Positions 34,662 to 43,563 of a stretch of 64,000 nucleotides of DNA are shown here, piece after piece; the first letter of the stretch is position 1; every line of letters starts with the position of its first letter. This stretch comes from Ancylobacter sp. TS-1 (GTDB lineage: Bacteria; Pseudomonadota; Alphaproteobacteria; Rhizobiales; Xanthobacteraceae), in contig NZ_CP045144.1 of assembly GCF_009223885.1 (NCBI RefSeq), positions 2,530,001 to 2,594,000 on the forward strand, in the 5' to 3' direction. Made by a program: the position numbers and the translations under genes. The notes beneath the pieces are model-generated. The model was not told where the DNA came from. It searched no databases and was given only the letters and a program-made list of their open reading frames with translations.

Positions 34662-37007
34662 ATGTCGGCAGAAGTCTATGATCTGTCGCTCCATTCGCTC
34701 GGCGATGGTCTCGAACGCAACCTGCTGCTGCTGGCGCTTGCGGCCCTGCTGCTCGTGCTGTTCGGCAACATGCTGCGCGCCATGCCGGCGCTGCCGCGGA
34801 CCCTGGCCGGCGGTGTCCTCGCCGGCGGCACCGCGGCGGCAAGCCTGCTCTTCCCGATCTGGGAGGACGGGCTCCAGGTCCTCGACCTCAAGATCGTGCC
34901 GCTGATCCTGGTGGGGCCGATCTTCGGCCCCCCGGCCGCCGCCGTAGCCGGAGCGATCGCCATCGCCTCGCGCGCGCTTCTGTTCGGGGTCACCGCGCAT
35001 TGCCTGATCGCCATTGGCGGCGCGACGGTCTCCGGCGCACTGGTCGCGTGGCGGCTCGGCTGGCGGTTCGACCCGTGGCGCTCGCCCACGCGCCGCTTTG
35101 CCAGCGGCCATGCCTTCATTCTCGCGGCGCTGGCGCTCGCCGTCGCCGGCGGTGCCTATTGGGGCCATTACCGCCAGATCGCCTCACTGAGCGAGCATGC
35201 TCTCGCCACCTATGTCTTCCTGGCCCTGACCACGCCCTTGGCCACCCTGCTCTTCGGCATGCTCTATATCTTCGAGGAGCAGCAGCGGCGGACCCGCATG
35301 ACGCTCGCCGCCACCCAGGCGCGACTGTCGACCATCGGCGACAATCTGCCCGGCGTGCTCTACCAGCGCGCCGTCGGGCCCAATGGCGAGCTTGCCTTCA
35401 AATATGTGAGCTCGCGGGCGCGCGACGTTCTGGGTGTCCCGGCCGAGGAACTCGTGGCCCATCCGGGACGGCTCCTCGAACTGGTGCACCCGGAGGACCG
35501 CCCGATCCTGCTTGCCGCCATCGCCAAGGCGGCGGAAGGCGGCACCGAGCCGCTCGACAACGAATACCGCATCATCCGCCCCGACGGGCAGGTCCGCTGG
35601 CTGCGGGTGCGCTCGCAGCTCACGCATCGCGACCGGCTGACGCAGGACAAGGAGATGGTCGCCGAAGGCATCGCCTTCGACATCACGGCGCAGAAGGAGG
35701 CCGAGCAGGCGGCGCTGGAGGCGCGCCAGCGGCACGAATGGCTGTTCACCCACGACATGCTGACCGGCCTTTTGAATCGCCACGCGCTGCTGCAGCGCAT
35801 CGACGCGCATCTCGCCTCCCCGAGCCCGCACGCCGCGCTGCTGCTGATCGACCTCAGCCAGAGCGCGCTGGTCAACGAGTTCTTCGGCGCCGAGGCCGGC
35901 GACGACCGGCTGCGGGAGGCGGCGCAGAGGCTCGTCGCCATTGCGCCCGCCGATGCCGCCGTGGCGCGCACCGGCGGCGACAGCTTCGCCGTCTATCTGG
36001 CCGGCCTGCCCGACGAGGACGTCGCCCACGCCCTGCGCATCGCCGAGTCCATCGCCGAGCGCATGGCCACCCCGCTTGTGCGCGACGGGCAGGGCATGCC
36101 GATGGCGGTGCGCATCGGCATCTCCTACGGGCCGGAACAGGGAACGGACGGCCCGCGCCTGTTCCGGGCGGCCTCCATCGCGCTCGAATCCGCCCGCGAC
36201 GGCGCCGGCTACATGGTGGCGGCCTTCACCCCCGCCATGGAGAGCGAGCGCGCCGAGCAGCGCCTTTATGACGACGCGCTGCGCACCGCCATCGCCGCGG
36301 GCGAACTGACCCTCGTCTACCAGCCGGTGGTCACGACGACGGAGCGGTCCGTCGTCGGCTTCGAGGCGCTGGTGCGCTGGACCCATCCCACGCTGGGCGA
36401 GGTACCGCCAGGGGAGTTCGTCGCCCGCGCCGAGGCGACCGGCCTGTGGGCGGCGCTGGACCGCTTCGTGCTCACCCGCGCCTGCACCGAGGCGCGCCAC
36501 TGGGCCGGCGAGCCATGGCTGTCGGTCAACCTTTCCGCCGCGTGGTTCGAGATCGGCGACGTCGTCTCGGCCGTCTGGCAGGTGCTGGAGACCACCGGTT
36601 TTCCGGCAGGCCGCCTGCAGGTGGAGATCACCGAGCGCATCCTGATCGAGCGCTACGACGCCGCCATCGGCGTCATCAACCGGCTGCACGACCTCGGCGT
36701 CGCGGTGTCGATCGACGATTTCGGCACCTTCTACTCCTCGCTCGGCTATCTGCACCGGCTGCCCATCGACAAGATCAAGCTCGATCGCAGCTTCGCGCTC
36801 GACGTCGACCGCAACGCGCGCACCCAGGCAGTGGTGGAGTCGGTGCTCTCGCTCTGCCACCGGCTCGATATCGAGGTGGTCGCCGAGGGCGTGGAGACCG
36901 AGCCGCAATATGCCTGGCTGGCCATCCATGGCTGCCCGCTGGTGCAGGGTTTCCTGACTGGGCGCCCGGGCCCCGCGCCCGGTCAACGCGACTCTTTATC
37001 CGGCTAA
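34662..37007 (+). CDS. Membrane PAS-GGDEF-EAL protein, c-di-GMP signalling
   Basis: 781 residues. N-terminal 5TM-LYT-like membrane sensor with about six helices (LILVGPIFGPPAAAVAGAIAIASRALLFG), then a PAS domain (~225-350; LPGVLYQRAVGPNGELAFKYVSS...RWLRVRSQL), a GGDEF domain with the degenerate catalytic motif GGDSF (~437, in RTGGDSFAVYL), and an EAL domain. The EAL domain keeps the motifs needed for activity: FEALVRW (~566), LSVNLS, EITER, IDDFGTFYSSL, DKIKLD, EGVET and VQGFLTG. It is thus most likely a phosphodiesterase lowering c-di-GMP, with the GGDEF domain regulatory (perhaps GTP-binding). The start ATG 34662 has AGGGG upstream. Confidence 0.87.
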   Translation: MSAEVYDLSLHSLGDGLERNLLLLALAALLLVLFGNMLRAMPALPRTLAGGVLAGGTAAASLLFPIWEDGLQVLDLKIVPLILVGPIFGPPAAAVAGAIAIASRALLFGVTAHCLIAIGGATVSGALVAWRLGWRFDPWRSPTRRFASGHAFILAALALAVAGGAYWGHYRQIASLSEHALATYVFLALTTPLATLLFGMLYIFEEQQRRTRMTLAATQARLSTIGDNLPGVLYQRAVGPNGELAFKYVSSRARDVLGVPAEELVAHPGRLLELVHPEDRPILLAAIAKAAEGGTEPLDNEYRIIRPDGQVRWLRVRSQLTHRDRLTQDKEMVAEGIAFDITAQKEAEQAALEARQRHEWLFTHDMLTGLLNRHALLQRIDAHLASPSPHAALLLIDLSQSALVNEFFGAEAGDDRLREAAQRLVAIAPADAAVARTGGDSFAVYLAGLPDEDVAHALRIAESIAERMATPLVRDGQGMPMAVRIGISYGPEQGTDGPRLFRAASIALESARDGAGYMVAAFTPAMESERAEQRLYDDALRTAIAAGELTLVYQPVVTTTERSVVGFEALVRWTHPTLGEVPPGEFVARAEATGLWAALDRFVLTRACTEARHWAGEPWLSVNLSAAWFEIGDVVSAVWQVLETTGFPAGRLQVEITERILIERYDAAIGVINRLHDLGVAVSIDDFGTFYSSLGYLHRLPIDKIKLDRSFALDVDRNARTQAVVESVLSLCHRLDIEVVAEGVETEPQYAWLAIHGCPLVQGFLTGRPGPAPGQRDSLSG

Positions 37008-37177
37008 TAACATTCGGATCGACACATAGTTTCCCGCATCCACGCGCCCTGCGGGCACATGCGCTCATCCCCCAGCGAGAAGGGCGGCATCGACCGATCC
37101 CTGCCACGCGTCGGCGAGCGCATCGGTCCGCCAGGCCATGCCGCTGATGGCGAAGCGACGGGCCTGCTGCGCGTCGC

Positions 37178-37942
37178 TCAGCCGATGCCGGGTTGAACGC
37201 CCGGGACCACGGAAAGCCCCGGCTCGCTCCCGGGCCGCGCCACGGACGTCGTTTCGTCGAGCAGACGCGCGACGCTTCTCACATAGAGCTCGCGGGCCTT
37301 GCCGATGTGCGCACGCATTTCAACCTCGGCGCCATCGGCATCGCCCGCGGCAATGGCCTCGATGACGCGGCGGTGCTCGCCCGCGATCGTCCGCGACCGG
37401 TCGTCGGTCTCGTTGAGCAGGTAGCGGTAGCGCTCGATGCTGAACCGCAGACTGGTGAGCATCGCGCCGAGGCGCGGCATGCCGCTTATCGCCACCAATT
37501 GCTCATGAAATCGGTCGCCGAGCTCCAGCAGCGTTCCCGCGCCGAAGTCGGTCCCTTCGAGCGCGCTCATCTGCTCGACCATGAGCAGCGCCTTGGCGAC
37601 ATCGCCCGGACACTGCGAGGCGCGCTGCGCGGCCAGACGGACGACCAGAGCCTCCAACTGTTCGCGGATCGCGGTCAGCTCCAGCACCTCCGCCACCGAC
37701 ATCGGCGCCACATAGATGGTCCGGTTCCGGTGGCGCGAGAGCAGCCGGTATTCCTCCAGCTTGCGAATGGCGTCGCGAAGCGGGGTCCGGCTCACATCGA
37801 GCTCTTTCGCCAGGGTCTCCTCGGTAACACGGGCTCCAGGCGCCAGATCGCGGCGAACGATACGGCGCCAGAGCTCGTAGAAGGCCCAGTCAGCCGCAGA
37901 GGAGGTCTCGGCTCCAATGGCCGCAAGCCTTTGCGCAGACAA
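37178..37942 (-). CDS. GntR family regulator (FCD type)
   Basis: 254 residues. Winged helix at residues ~15-80 (LWRRIVRRDLAPGARVTEETLAKELDVSRTPLRDAIRKLEEYRLLSRHRNRTIYVA) and FCD ligand domain (VLELTAIREQLEALVVRLA, DRFHEQLVAISGMPRL, EHRRVIEAIAAGDADGAEVEMRAHI) with the metal-binding Asp/His residues. It is the last gene of the tctC-B-A operon, so it probably controls it and responds to the imported acid. It shares the strand, with a 58-base gap containing a strong hairpin. Confidence 0.88.
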   Translation of the reverse strand: MSAQRLAAIGAETSSAADWAFYELWRRIVRRDLAPGARVTEETLAKELDVSRTPLRDAIRKLEEYRLLSRHRNRTIYVAPMSVAEVLELTAIREQLEALVVRLAAQRASQCPGDVAKALLMVEQMSALEGTDFGAGTLLELGDRFHEQLVAISGMPRLGAMLTSLRFSIERYRYLLNETDDRSRTIAGEHRRVIEAIAAGDADGAEVEMRAHIGKARELYVRSVARLLDETTSVARPGSEPGLSVVPGVQPGIG

Positions 37943-37969
37943 GCAGTGCGTCCTTCTTCAGGGACCGGA

Positions 37970-37987
37970 GGGCGCCCGGCGGCGCCC
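37970..37987 (-). terminator. Hairpin between the aminopeptidase-like and gntR genes
   Basis: Perfect 7-bp stem GGGCGCC/GGCGCCC with a 4-base loop in the 58-base gap. No T-run follows on the minus strand, so it may stabilise mRNA or attenuate rather than terminate. Confidence 0.35.
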
Positions 37988-38000
37988 CCCGATGTTGGGT

Positions 38001-38975
38001 TCAGATAACGGTATACTTGCCATTCTCGAGCACGGTGCGGCCATCGACCGTAACCGTCGGATTCTCGAATATCATATCCATGTGGAACGGGCTGAGCACG
38101 TTGCCGCCGAACGAGCGGTTGTCGCCCATGCCGATGTGGAAGCTGCCATAGGATTTCTTCGAATCCCGGAGCGTAACTGCCAGCGGACACCATTTGTTGG
38201 TTCCCATGGCGAACTCGGCGATGTTGCGCGAGGTCTCGCCATGCTCATCGAGCATGGCGGCGATGGCCTTCGCCTCGCGGCCGCCCTCCACCGCGCAGAT
38301 GCGCCCCTTCTCCACCACGACCTTGATCGGCTGGCGCGGAAAGGCGATGTCGCGCCGCTCCAGCACGACCGGATCGACGAGCACGCCCTCGCTTTCCCAT
38401 TCCTCCGGGCACACGGTCACCTCGCCTTCCGGCATGGCGCTGAAGCTGCCGGGCTCGGTGGCCTGGCCGGAGAACTTGAACAGCGGCCGGTCCTTCATGC
38501 TGAGCCGGAAGTCGGTGCCCTTCTCGGTGGTCACGCGGATCTCGGCGCCGCCGACGATCGCGTCATAGACCGCGTTGGTCACGCGCCCGACTTCGCTGAA
38601 GTCGGCCGTCGGCCCGCCGCGCACCATCATCGATTCGGTCACGCCCCACATGTCGAGGAAACGCGCGCCGTTCTTGACCGCGTTGCGCGCGGCCTCGGTG
38701 TGGATCATGCCGGCCGAGGTCTGGAACACCATCACCTGCGAGCCCGCCATCGCATGGGCGATGGGTGCCGGCGGCTCCATGCCGCCGACCGGCGCCGGCA
38801 GCATGGTGAGGATCACCGGAGTCGCCCCGAGCGCCGTCGCCGCGCAGGCCAGCGTCTCGGTCACGCTGCGCGGAACCTCGGTATCCGTGATCACCGTGAG
38901 AACCTCATCGGGCCTCAGGGCCAGGGATTTGCTGAGAATCCTCTGCGCGGTCGGCATCATCTGCCAGGAGTCCAT
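38001..38975 (-). CDS. Aminopeptidase T-like (M29/NicX-related) enzyme
   Basis: 324 residues. The C-terminal third has the aminopeptidase-T pattern: NIAEFAMGTNKW, SKKSYGSFHIGMGDN (His), FGGNVLSPFHMDMIFENPTVTVDGRTVLENG (His-x-Asp). This superfamily includes M29 metallo-aminopeptidases and 2,5-dihydroxypyridine dioxygenases (NicX). The N-terminal part (RPDEVLTVITDTEVPRSV) also fits. Whether it is a peptidase or a ring-cleaving dioxygenase cannot be decided here. It sits 20 bases after tctA and before the regulator, so it likely acts on the compound brought in by the Tct system. Confidence 0.75.
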   Translation of the reverse strand: MDSWQMMPTAQRILSKSLALRPDEVLTVITDTEVPRSVTETLACAATALGATPVILTMLPAPVGGMEPPAPIAHAMAGSQVMVFQTSAGMIHTEAARNAVKNGARFLDMWGVTESMMVRGGPTADFSEVGRVTNAVYDAIVGGAEIRVTTEKGTDFRLSMKDRPLFKFSGQATEPGSFSAMPEGEVTVCPEEWESEGVLVDPVVLERRDIAFPRQPIKVVVEKGRICAVEGGREAKAIAAMLDEHGETSRNIAEFAMGTNKWCPLAVTLRDSKKSYGSFHIGMGDNRSFGGNVLSPFHMDMIFENPTVTVDGRTVLENGKYTVI

Positions 38976-38995
38976 GTTCTTGTCCTTTCTTGTCG

Positions 38996-40504
38996 CTAGG
39001 TAGCCGCCTTGAGAAGTCGTTCCCGACGCTGCCGGAAGGCCCGGAGCGCGGAGAGTGCGAGGAGCGCCACCGTCGCCGCGAGGATCAGCAGGGTGATGGG
39101 GCGCTCGAAGAAGACGCTCATGTCGCCCTGCGAGGCGATCAGCGTGCGGCGCACGCCCCGCTCGAGCATCGGCCCCAGCACGACGCCCAGGATCAGCGGC
39201 ACGCAGGGATAGTCGAGCCGCAGCATCACGTAGCCGAGCACGCCGAACAGCAGCGACAGCGCGACGTCCGTCACGCTCAGCCCGAGCGAGAACACCGCGA
39301 AGCTCACGATCGCGAAGACGATCGGGTAGAGCAGCGCCCGCGAGATGAGAACGGTCGCGGCCAGAAGCGGCGTCAGCAGGATGGTGATGAACACCAGCAC
39401 CAGATTGCCGATGTAGAAGGTGCCGAACAGCGTCCAGATGAATTCCGGATTCTGCTGGAACAGCAGCGGGCCCGGCTGGAGGCCGATCATCAGCAGGCCG
39501 CCCATGAGCACCGCCGTGGTGGCGGAGCCGGGAATACCCAGGGTGAAGAGCGGGATCATCGCCGCGTAGGAAGCGCTGTTATTGGCGGCCTCCGGCGCCG
39601 CCACGCCTTCGATAGCGCCGTGGCCGAAGCGTTCCGGCGTCTTCGAGAGGCGCTTGGCGCTGGCATAGGCGAGAATGGTCGCCGCCGTCGCGCCGACTCC
39701 TGGCAGGATGCCGACGACGAAACCGATCAGCGATCCACGCAGCAGGTCCCACTTGCTGACGACGATGTCCGACCAGCGGGGCAGCAGCGAGCGCAGGCTG
39801 TAGCCGCGCAGCGTGGCGGCCTCGCCATCGCCGGTCAGCGAGGCGAACATCTGGCCGAGACCGAACACGCCGACGGCGATCACCGAGAAGTCGATGCCGT
39901 CGAGCAGATGCGAACTGCCGAAGGTGAAACGCGGCAGGCCGACAATGGCGTCGAGCCCGATCATGCCGATCCACAGCCCGAGGGCGAGCGCGACAAACCC
40001 CTTCCAGACATTGTTTCCCCCCAGCACCGTCACCAGCGACAGCGCCAGGATCATCAACGCCGTCATTTCCGCCGGCCCGAAGGACAGGGCGGCGCGAGCG
40101 ACCTGCTGGCTGAGCACGGTGAGCAGCAGGAGGCCGATCAGCCCGCCGATGAACGAGGCGAACACGCTCATTCCCAGCGCCGGACCCGCCATTCCCTTGC
40201 GGGCGAGCGGATAGCCGTCGATCACCGTCATCACCGATGGAGCGTCGCCGGGAATTCCCAGCAGGATGGAGGTGACGGCACCGCCGAACATGGCCCCGTA
40301 ATAGACGCCGGCCAGCGCCGCCATGGCGGCGGTGCCGTCGAAGCCGACGACCACCGGGAGGAGAATGGCCACGCCGGCCGCCGGCCCCAGACCGGGAAGC
40401 ACGCCGATGACGAGGCCCACCACCGTGCCGAACAGGACGGCGAGCAGCATCGTCGGCGTGAGGGCGGACGACAGGCCGCCCGCGAGTAGGGACAAGGTGT
40501 CCAT
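38996..40504 (-). CDS. tctA: TctA-type tripartite tricarboxylate transporter large subunit
   Basis: 502 residues, about 11-12 membrane helices. Signature GLVIGVLPGLGPAAGVAILLP and GIPGDAPSVMTVIDGYPLARKGMAGPALG in the first half, repeated as VGILPGVGATAATILAYASAKRLSKTPERFGHGAIEGVAAPEAANNS in the second; both are TctA hallmark motifs. It is the large membrane subunit of a TTT importer for carboxylates, working with TctB (40536) and the binding protein TctC (41024). Confidence 0.93.
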   Translation of the reverse strand: MDTLSLLAGGLSSALTPTMLLAVLFGTVVGLVIGVLPGLGPAAGVAILLPVVVGFDGTAAMAALAGVYYGAMFGGAVTSILLGIPGDAPSVMTVIDGYPLARKGMAGPALGMSVFASFIGGLIGLLLLTVLSQQVARAALSFGPAEMTALMILALSLVTVLGGNNVWKGFVALALGLWIGMIGLDAIVGLPRFTFGSSHLLDGIDFSVIAVGVFGLGQMFASLTGDGEAATLRGYSLRSLLPRWSDIVVSKWDLLRGSLIGFVVGILPGVGATAATILAYASAKRLSKTPERFGHGAIEGVAAPEAANNSASYAAMIPLFTLGIPGSATTAVLMGGLLMIGLQPGPLLFQQNPEFIWTLFGTFYIGNLVLVFITILLTPLLAATVLISRALLYPIVFAIVSFAVFSLGLSVTDVALSLLFGVLGYVMLRLDYPCVPLILGVVLGPMLERGVRRTLIASQGDMSVFFERPITLLILAATVALLALSALRAFRQRRERLLKAAT

Positions 40505-40535
40505 GGAACTGCTTCCTCTTCCGCGCGCCGCCGCC

Positions 40536-40988
40536 TCAGGCGAGCGGCACCCCCAGGAGATGAGCGAAGACGTAGTAGCCGACGGCTATGGTGGCGGCAG
40601 TCACGGCGAGCAGCTTGCCGATGAAGCGCGGGGTGATCGGCCGCTCCGCCATGATGAAGCCCGCGAGCACCATCATGGCGGCCGTGGGAATGACGAGCCC
40701 CACATGTTCGGCCGCCAGGCACATCGCGCCGAACACGGCGACGATGGCGCCGACGCGGGCGATTTCCGCGCCTCCGATGCGGTCCGTCACCAACTCCCGC
40801 CGCCGAAAGCGGCCGACGAGGTCGCAGATCACGCACCCGACCAGCAGCAGGCCGACCCAGAACGGAAAAAACCCGGGACCGGGAACAGAGTCCGGCATGT
40901 ATTCGTAGCCGATGGCTGCGAATAATATGCCGCCTCCTGCCAGAAGAAGTGCAACCGAAACGATATTGTCGAGCAGCTTGATATTCAT
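40536..40988 (-). CDS. tctB: TctB-type small membrane subunit
   Basis: 150 residues, four membrane helices. N-terminal MNIKLLDNIVSVALLLAGGGILFAAIGYEYMPDSVPGPGFFPFWVGLLLV, with the PGPGFFPFWVG motif typical of TctB. It lies between tctC and tctA in the standard order. Confidence 0.9.
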   Translation of the reverse strand: MNIKLLDNIVSVALLLAGGGILFAAIGYEYMPDSVPGPGFFPFWVGLLLVGCVICDLVGRFRRRELVTDRIGGAEIARVGAIVAVFGAMCLAAEHVGLVIPTAAMMVLAGFIMAERPITPRFIGKLLAVTAATIAVGYYVFAHLLGVPLA

Positions 40989-41023
40989 GTCCGCGACCCC
41001 GTTCGCCTGATCGGCCGGCGGTG

Positions 41024-41992
41024 CTACTTGATGACCCCGAGCTCGCGCATCAGGATCTCGTAACGGTCGTTGATCTTGACGATCTCGGCGCCGAACGCCT
41101 TGCTGTCGAGATAGGCCGGCAGGACGGAGAAGCGCTCGAGATAGTGCTCGCGCCAGTAATCGCTCTCCGCGAGCTTCTTCAGAAGCGCCTCCCAGTAGGC
41201 GACGGTTTCCGGCGGCGTGCCGAGCGGCATCACCATGCCGCGCAGCTGCGCGAGCTGGATGTCGTAGCCCAGCTCCTTGAAGGTCGGCACATCCGGCAGG
41301 GCGGCGATGCGTTCCTCCGTGGTGATGCCGATGGCGCGGATCGACCCGCCCTTCACCTGGGCGATGATCTCGGAGAGATTGCCGAACATGACGTCGACAT
41401 GGCCGCCGAGCAGCGCGCTGAGGGCCTCGCCGTCGCCGTCGAAGGGCACGACCTGCACCTTTGCCTTCATGTCGGCGGCGAGGCGCCGGGCCAGCAGGGT
41501 GGAATCGGAAACCGCCGCAGGTGAGCCGGCTATGAATGTTCCCTTCGCCGCGAGATCCTTCATCGTCTTGAACGGCGAATTGGCGGCCACCGCCATGATG
41601 TAGGGATCGCGGGCAATAGCGGCGAGCGGCTGGAAGTTCTTGTAGCTGACGGGCGAGCCGCCCATCAGCGGCGTCGTGAAGAAGGCAATGCTGACCGTGC
41701 CGACATAGTCGGGATTGCCCTTCCGGCCGGCCAGGAAATTGTAGCCGACGGCGCCGCCGCTGCCGGGCCGGTTGTCGATCAGGATGTTCACGGGAAGGAG
41801 CTTCAGCTCCTTGATGGCGCCGGCGATGTTGCGGGCCAGCACGTCGCTGCCGCCGCCGGCCGAGAAGGGGACGACGAACTGGATGTCGCGGGTCGGATAG
41901 TCCTCGGCCTTGGCGGGACCGAAGGAAAGGACCGACATCGCGGCAACCGACAGGACAAGGCGAGACAGAGAATGGGGAATCTTGGTGAGCAT
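41024..41992 (-). CDS. tctC: TctC/Bug-type periplasmic binding protein
   Basis: 322 residues. Signal peptide with cleavage at AKAE (~residue 29), then the Bug-family start YPTRDIQFVVPFSAGGGSDVLARNIAGAI and NILIDNRPGSGGAVGYNFLAG. The ligand pocket loops (AKGTFIAGSPAAVSDSTLLARRL) are present. The substrate is a small carboxylate or related acid. It is the first gene of the operon; a TGTATACA palindrome and direct repeats lie ~40-60 bases upstream. Confidence 0.92.
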   Translation of the reverse strand: MLTKIPHSLSRLVLSVAAMSVLSFGPAKAEDYPTRDIQFVVPFSAGGGSDVLARNIAGAIKELKLLPVNILIDNRPGSGGAVGYNFLAGRKGNPDYVGTVSIAFFTTPLMGGSPVSYKNFQPLAAIARDPYIMAVAANSPFKTMKDLAAKGTFIAGSPAAVSDSTLLARRLAADMKAKVQVVPFDGDGEALSALLGGHVDVMFGNLSEIIAQVKGGSIRAIGITTEERIAALPDVPTFKELGYDIQLAQLRGMVMPLGTPPETVAYWEALLKKLAESDYWREHYLERFSVLPAYLDSKAFGAEIVKINDRYEILMRELGVIK

Positions 41993-42303
41993 GGCGTTCT
42001 CCCAGATGCGCCCCTTAAGGGGCTTTGCATTCTTGTATACAGGAATTCTTGTACGCGCCTTGAAGCCGGCGCGTCAACCCTGCACGCATCGCGCGGGCCG
42101 GACAGCGGGCAGATCCCGCCGCTTTCGTCGATCGCAAGCGCGGCATGTCGCAGCCCTGCGCGGGGGAGACCCGGCGTACGGGCATGCAGGCGCGATGGGC
42201 GGTCCCGCGGGCGCACAGGCCGGGAACGGAGCTGATGCCGCACGTATGAGGCAGCCCGCCGGGACGCAATTGGGAATGATCTGGAAATCGACTGGCGAGG
42301 CCG
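41993..42303. other. Intergenic region upstream of the tct operon
   Basis: 311 bases between tctC and tRNA-Arg. The part near tctC contains a GGGAGAA ribosome site and the candidate operator at 42029-42053. The remainder is GC-rich and shows no gene or repeat. Confidence 0.45.
42029..42053. promoter_or_regulatory. Candidate GntR operator of the tct operon
   Basis: Two direct copies of ATTCTTGTA (42029-42037 and 42045-42053), 16 bases apart; the first is part of the palindrome TGTATACA (42034-42041). FCD-type GntR regulators commonly bind TTGTATACAA-like sequences, and the regulator gene is in the same operon. About 37-61 bases before the tctC start. Confidence 0.5.
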
Positions 42304-42380
42304 TGGCCTCCCGGAAGGGAATCGAACCCCTGACCCCAGGTTTAGGAAACCTGTGCTCTATCCTGCTGAGCTACCGGGAG
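42304..42380 (-). tRNA. tRNA-Arg (CCU)
   Basis: 77-nt tRNA with 7-bp acceptor stem CTCCCGG/CCGGGAG, D-arm AGCTCAGCAGG, anticodon loop TTCCTAA (anticodon CCT, reads AGG), T-arm GGTTCGATTCC and encoded CCA (42306-42304). Confidence 0.95.
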
Positions 42381-42669
42381 TGACCGCGCGTACATGAACC
42401 CAATCGCCTTTCCGGATCAAGGCCCCCCGCGCGCGCCTGAAGTACGGCTGCGCGTAGCGCGGGTGGGCGGGGCGGCGGCTTTGCGCTATCATGCGCCACC
42501 GCGATGATGATCGATCGCGACGATCGGGAGCGCAGCCGCCCGGGTGGAGCCACCGGGACGTGATGGTGTTTTCCGGCGTCGGCGGATGGAGACGATCATG
42601 CCGGGAAGTGTGAGCGTGCCGATTGTCCTGCCCGTTGCGTCGAGCCCCGGCTTCCGGCGCCGTAATCAC

Positions 42670-43563
42670 ATGCGCCTTTACGCGCCCGTCCCGGCATCCT
42701 TCCTTGCAACTCTCGCCCTTGCCCTGTCGCTGCCCGGCGCCGGTGCGGCGGGCGCAGCCACGCCGGCCGGCGACGCGCGCCCCGCGACGGCGGCCCGCTG
42801 CCCCGATTCGTTCGCGCCCGCTGGCCGGGTCGCCTCCGTCGACGAGGGCGGCGACCTCGTCCTCTCCGATGGCGGCGTGCTGCGCCTCGCGGGTCTCTCG
42901 CTTGCCGGCACGCAGCAGGGCCCGGCGCTCCGCGCCGCGCTGACCGAACTCGCTGTCGGGCGGGAAGTCGAGATCGCTCCGGCCGCCGGGCGCGACCGCT
43001 ACGCCCGCCAGCCCAGCCTGGTCCGCCGCGCGGGGGAGGCCACGACCTTGCAGGAGCGCCTGCTCGCGCGCGGCCTCGCGGTCGCCCGTCCCGAGGCCGG
43101 GCTGCTCGGCTGCATGGCGGGATGGTACGCGGCGGAAGACACCGCGCGACGGGCGCGTCGCGGGGTCTGGCGCGAACTGCCGCTGCGCACGCGAGACGTG
43201 GCCGCGATCGGCGCCCGTCAGGGACGCTTCACAATCGTCGAAGGTCGCGTTCTGTCGGTTGGAAATACGCGCACGCTGCATTACCTCAATTTCGGCCCGG
43301 TTTGGCGGCAGGACATGACGGGAAGGCTGACCCAGGCGGGACACGCCGCGCTGGAGGCGGCCGGCATGCCGGCGACGGATCTGGCCGGACGGCACGTGAC
43401 GCTGCGCGGAACGGTCTTCGAGGCCGGCGGACCGGCGATGGAACTGGTCTGGGCCGAGCAGATCGGCTGGACCGGACGAGCGGAGCGGGCCGGGACACCC
43501 GGAACGGTTACGGGCGGCGCCGATTCGGGCGACGCGGGAGCAAGGCAGGCAGGGGACGAGTGA
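42670..43563 (+). CDS. Exported thermonuclease-like (SNase) protein
   Basis: 297 residues from ATG 42670, where a signal peptide begins (MRLYAPVPASFLATLALALSLPGAGAAGA); an in-frame start further upstream at 42586 would place it too deep. The mature part has the SNase/OB-fold pattern: GRVASVDEGGDLVLSDGGVLRLAGLSLAGT, RYARQPSLVRR and LQERLLARGLAVARPE...AWR-like RRARRGVWRE. The catalytic Arg/Asp/Glu set of true staphylococcal nuclease is only partly evident, so nuclease activity is uncertain. It overlaps the M48 gene's GTG by 4 bases. Confidence 0.75.
   Translation: MRLYAPVPASFLATLALALSLPGAGAAGAATPAGDARPATAARCPDSFAPAGRVASVDEGGDLVLSDGGVLRLAGLSLAGTQQGPALRAALTELAVGREVEIAPAAGRDRYARQPSLVRRAGEATTLQERLLARGLAVARPEAGLLGCMAGWYAAEDTARRARRGVWRELPLRTRDVAAIGARQGRFTIVEGRVLSVGNTRTLHYLNFGPVWRQDMTGRLTQAGHAALEAAGMPATDLAGRHVTLRGTVFEAGGPAMELVWAEQIGWTGRAERAGTPGTVTGGADSGDAGARQAGDE

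Noticed and set aside
38001..38975. Naming this gene nicX (2,5-dihydroxypyridine dioxygenase)
   Set aside because: The C-terminal motifs fit the aminopeptidase-T group at least as well, and no nicotinate-pathway genes are nearby.
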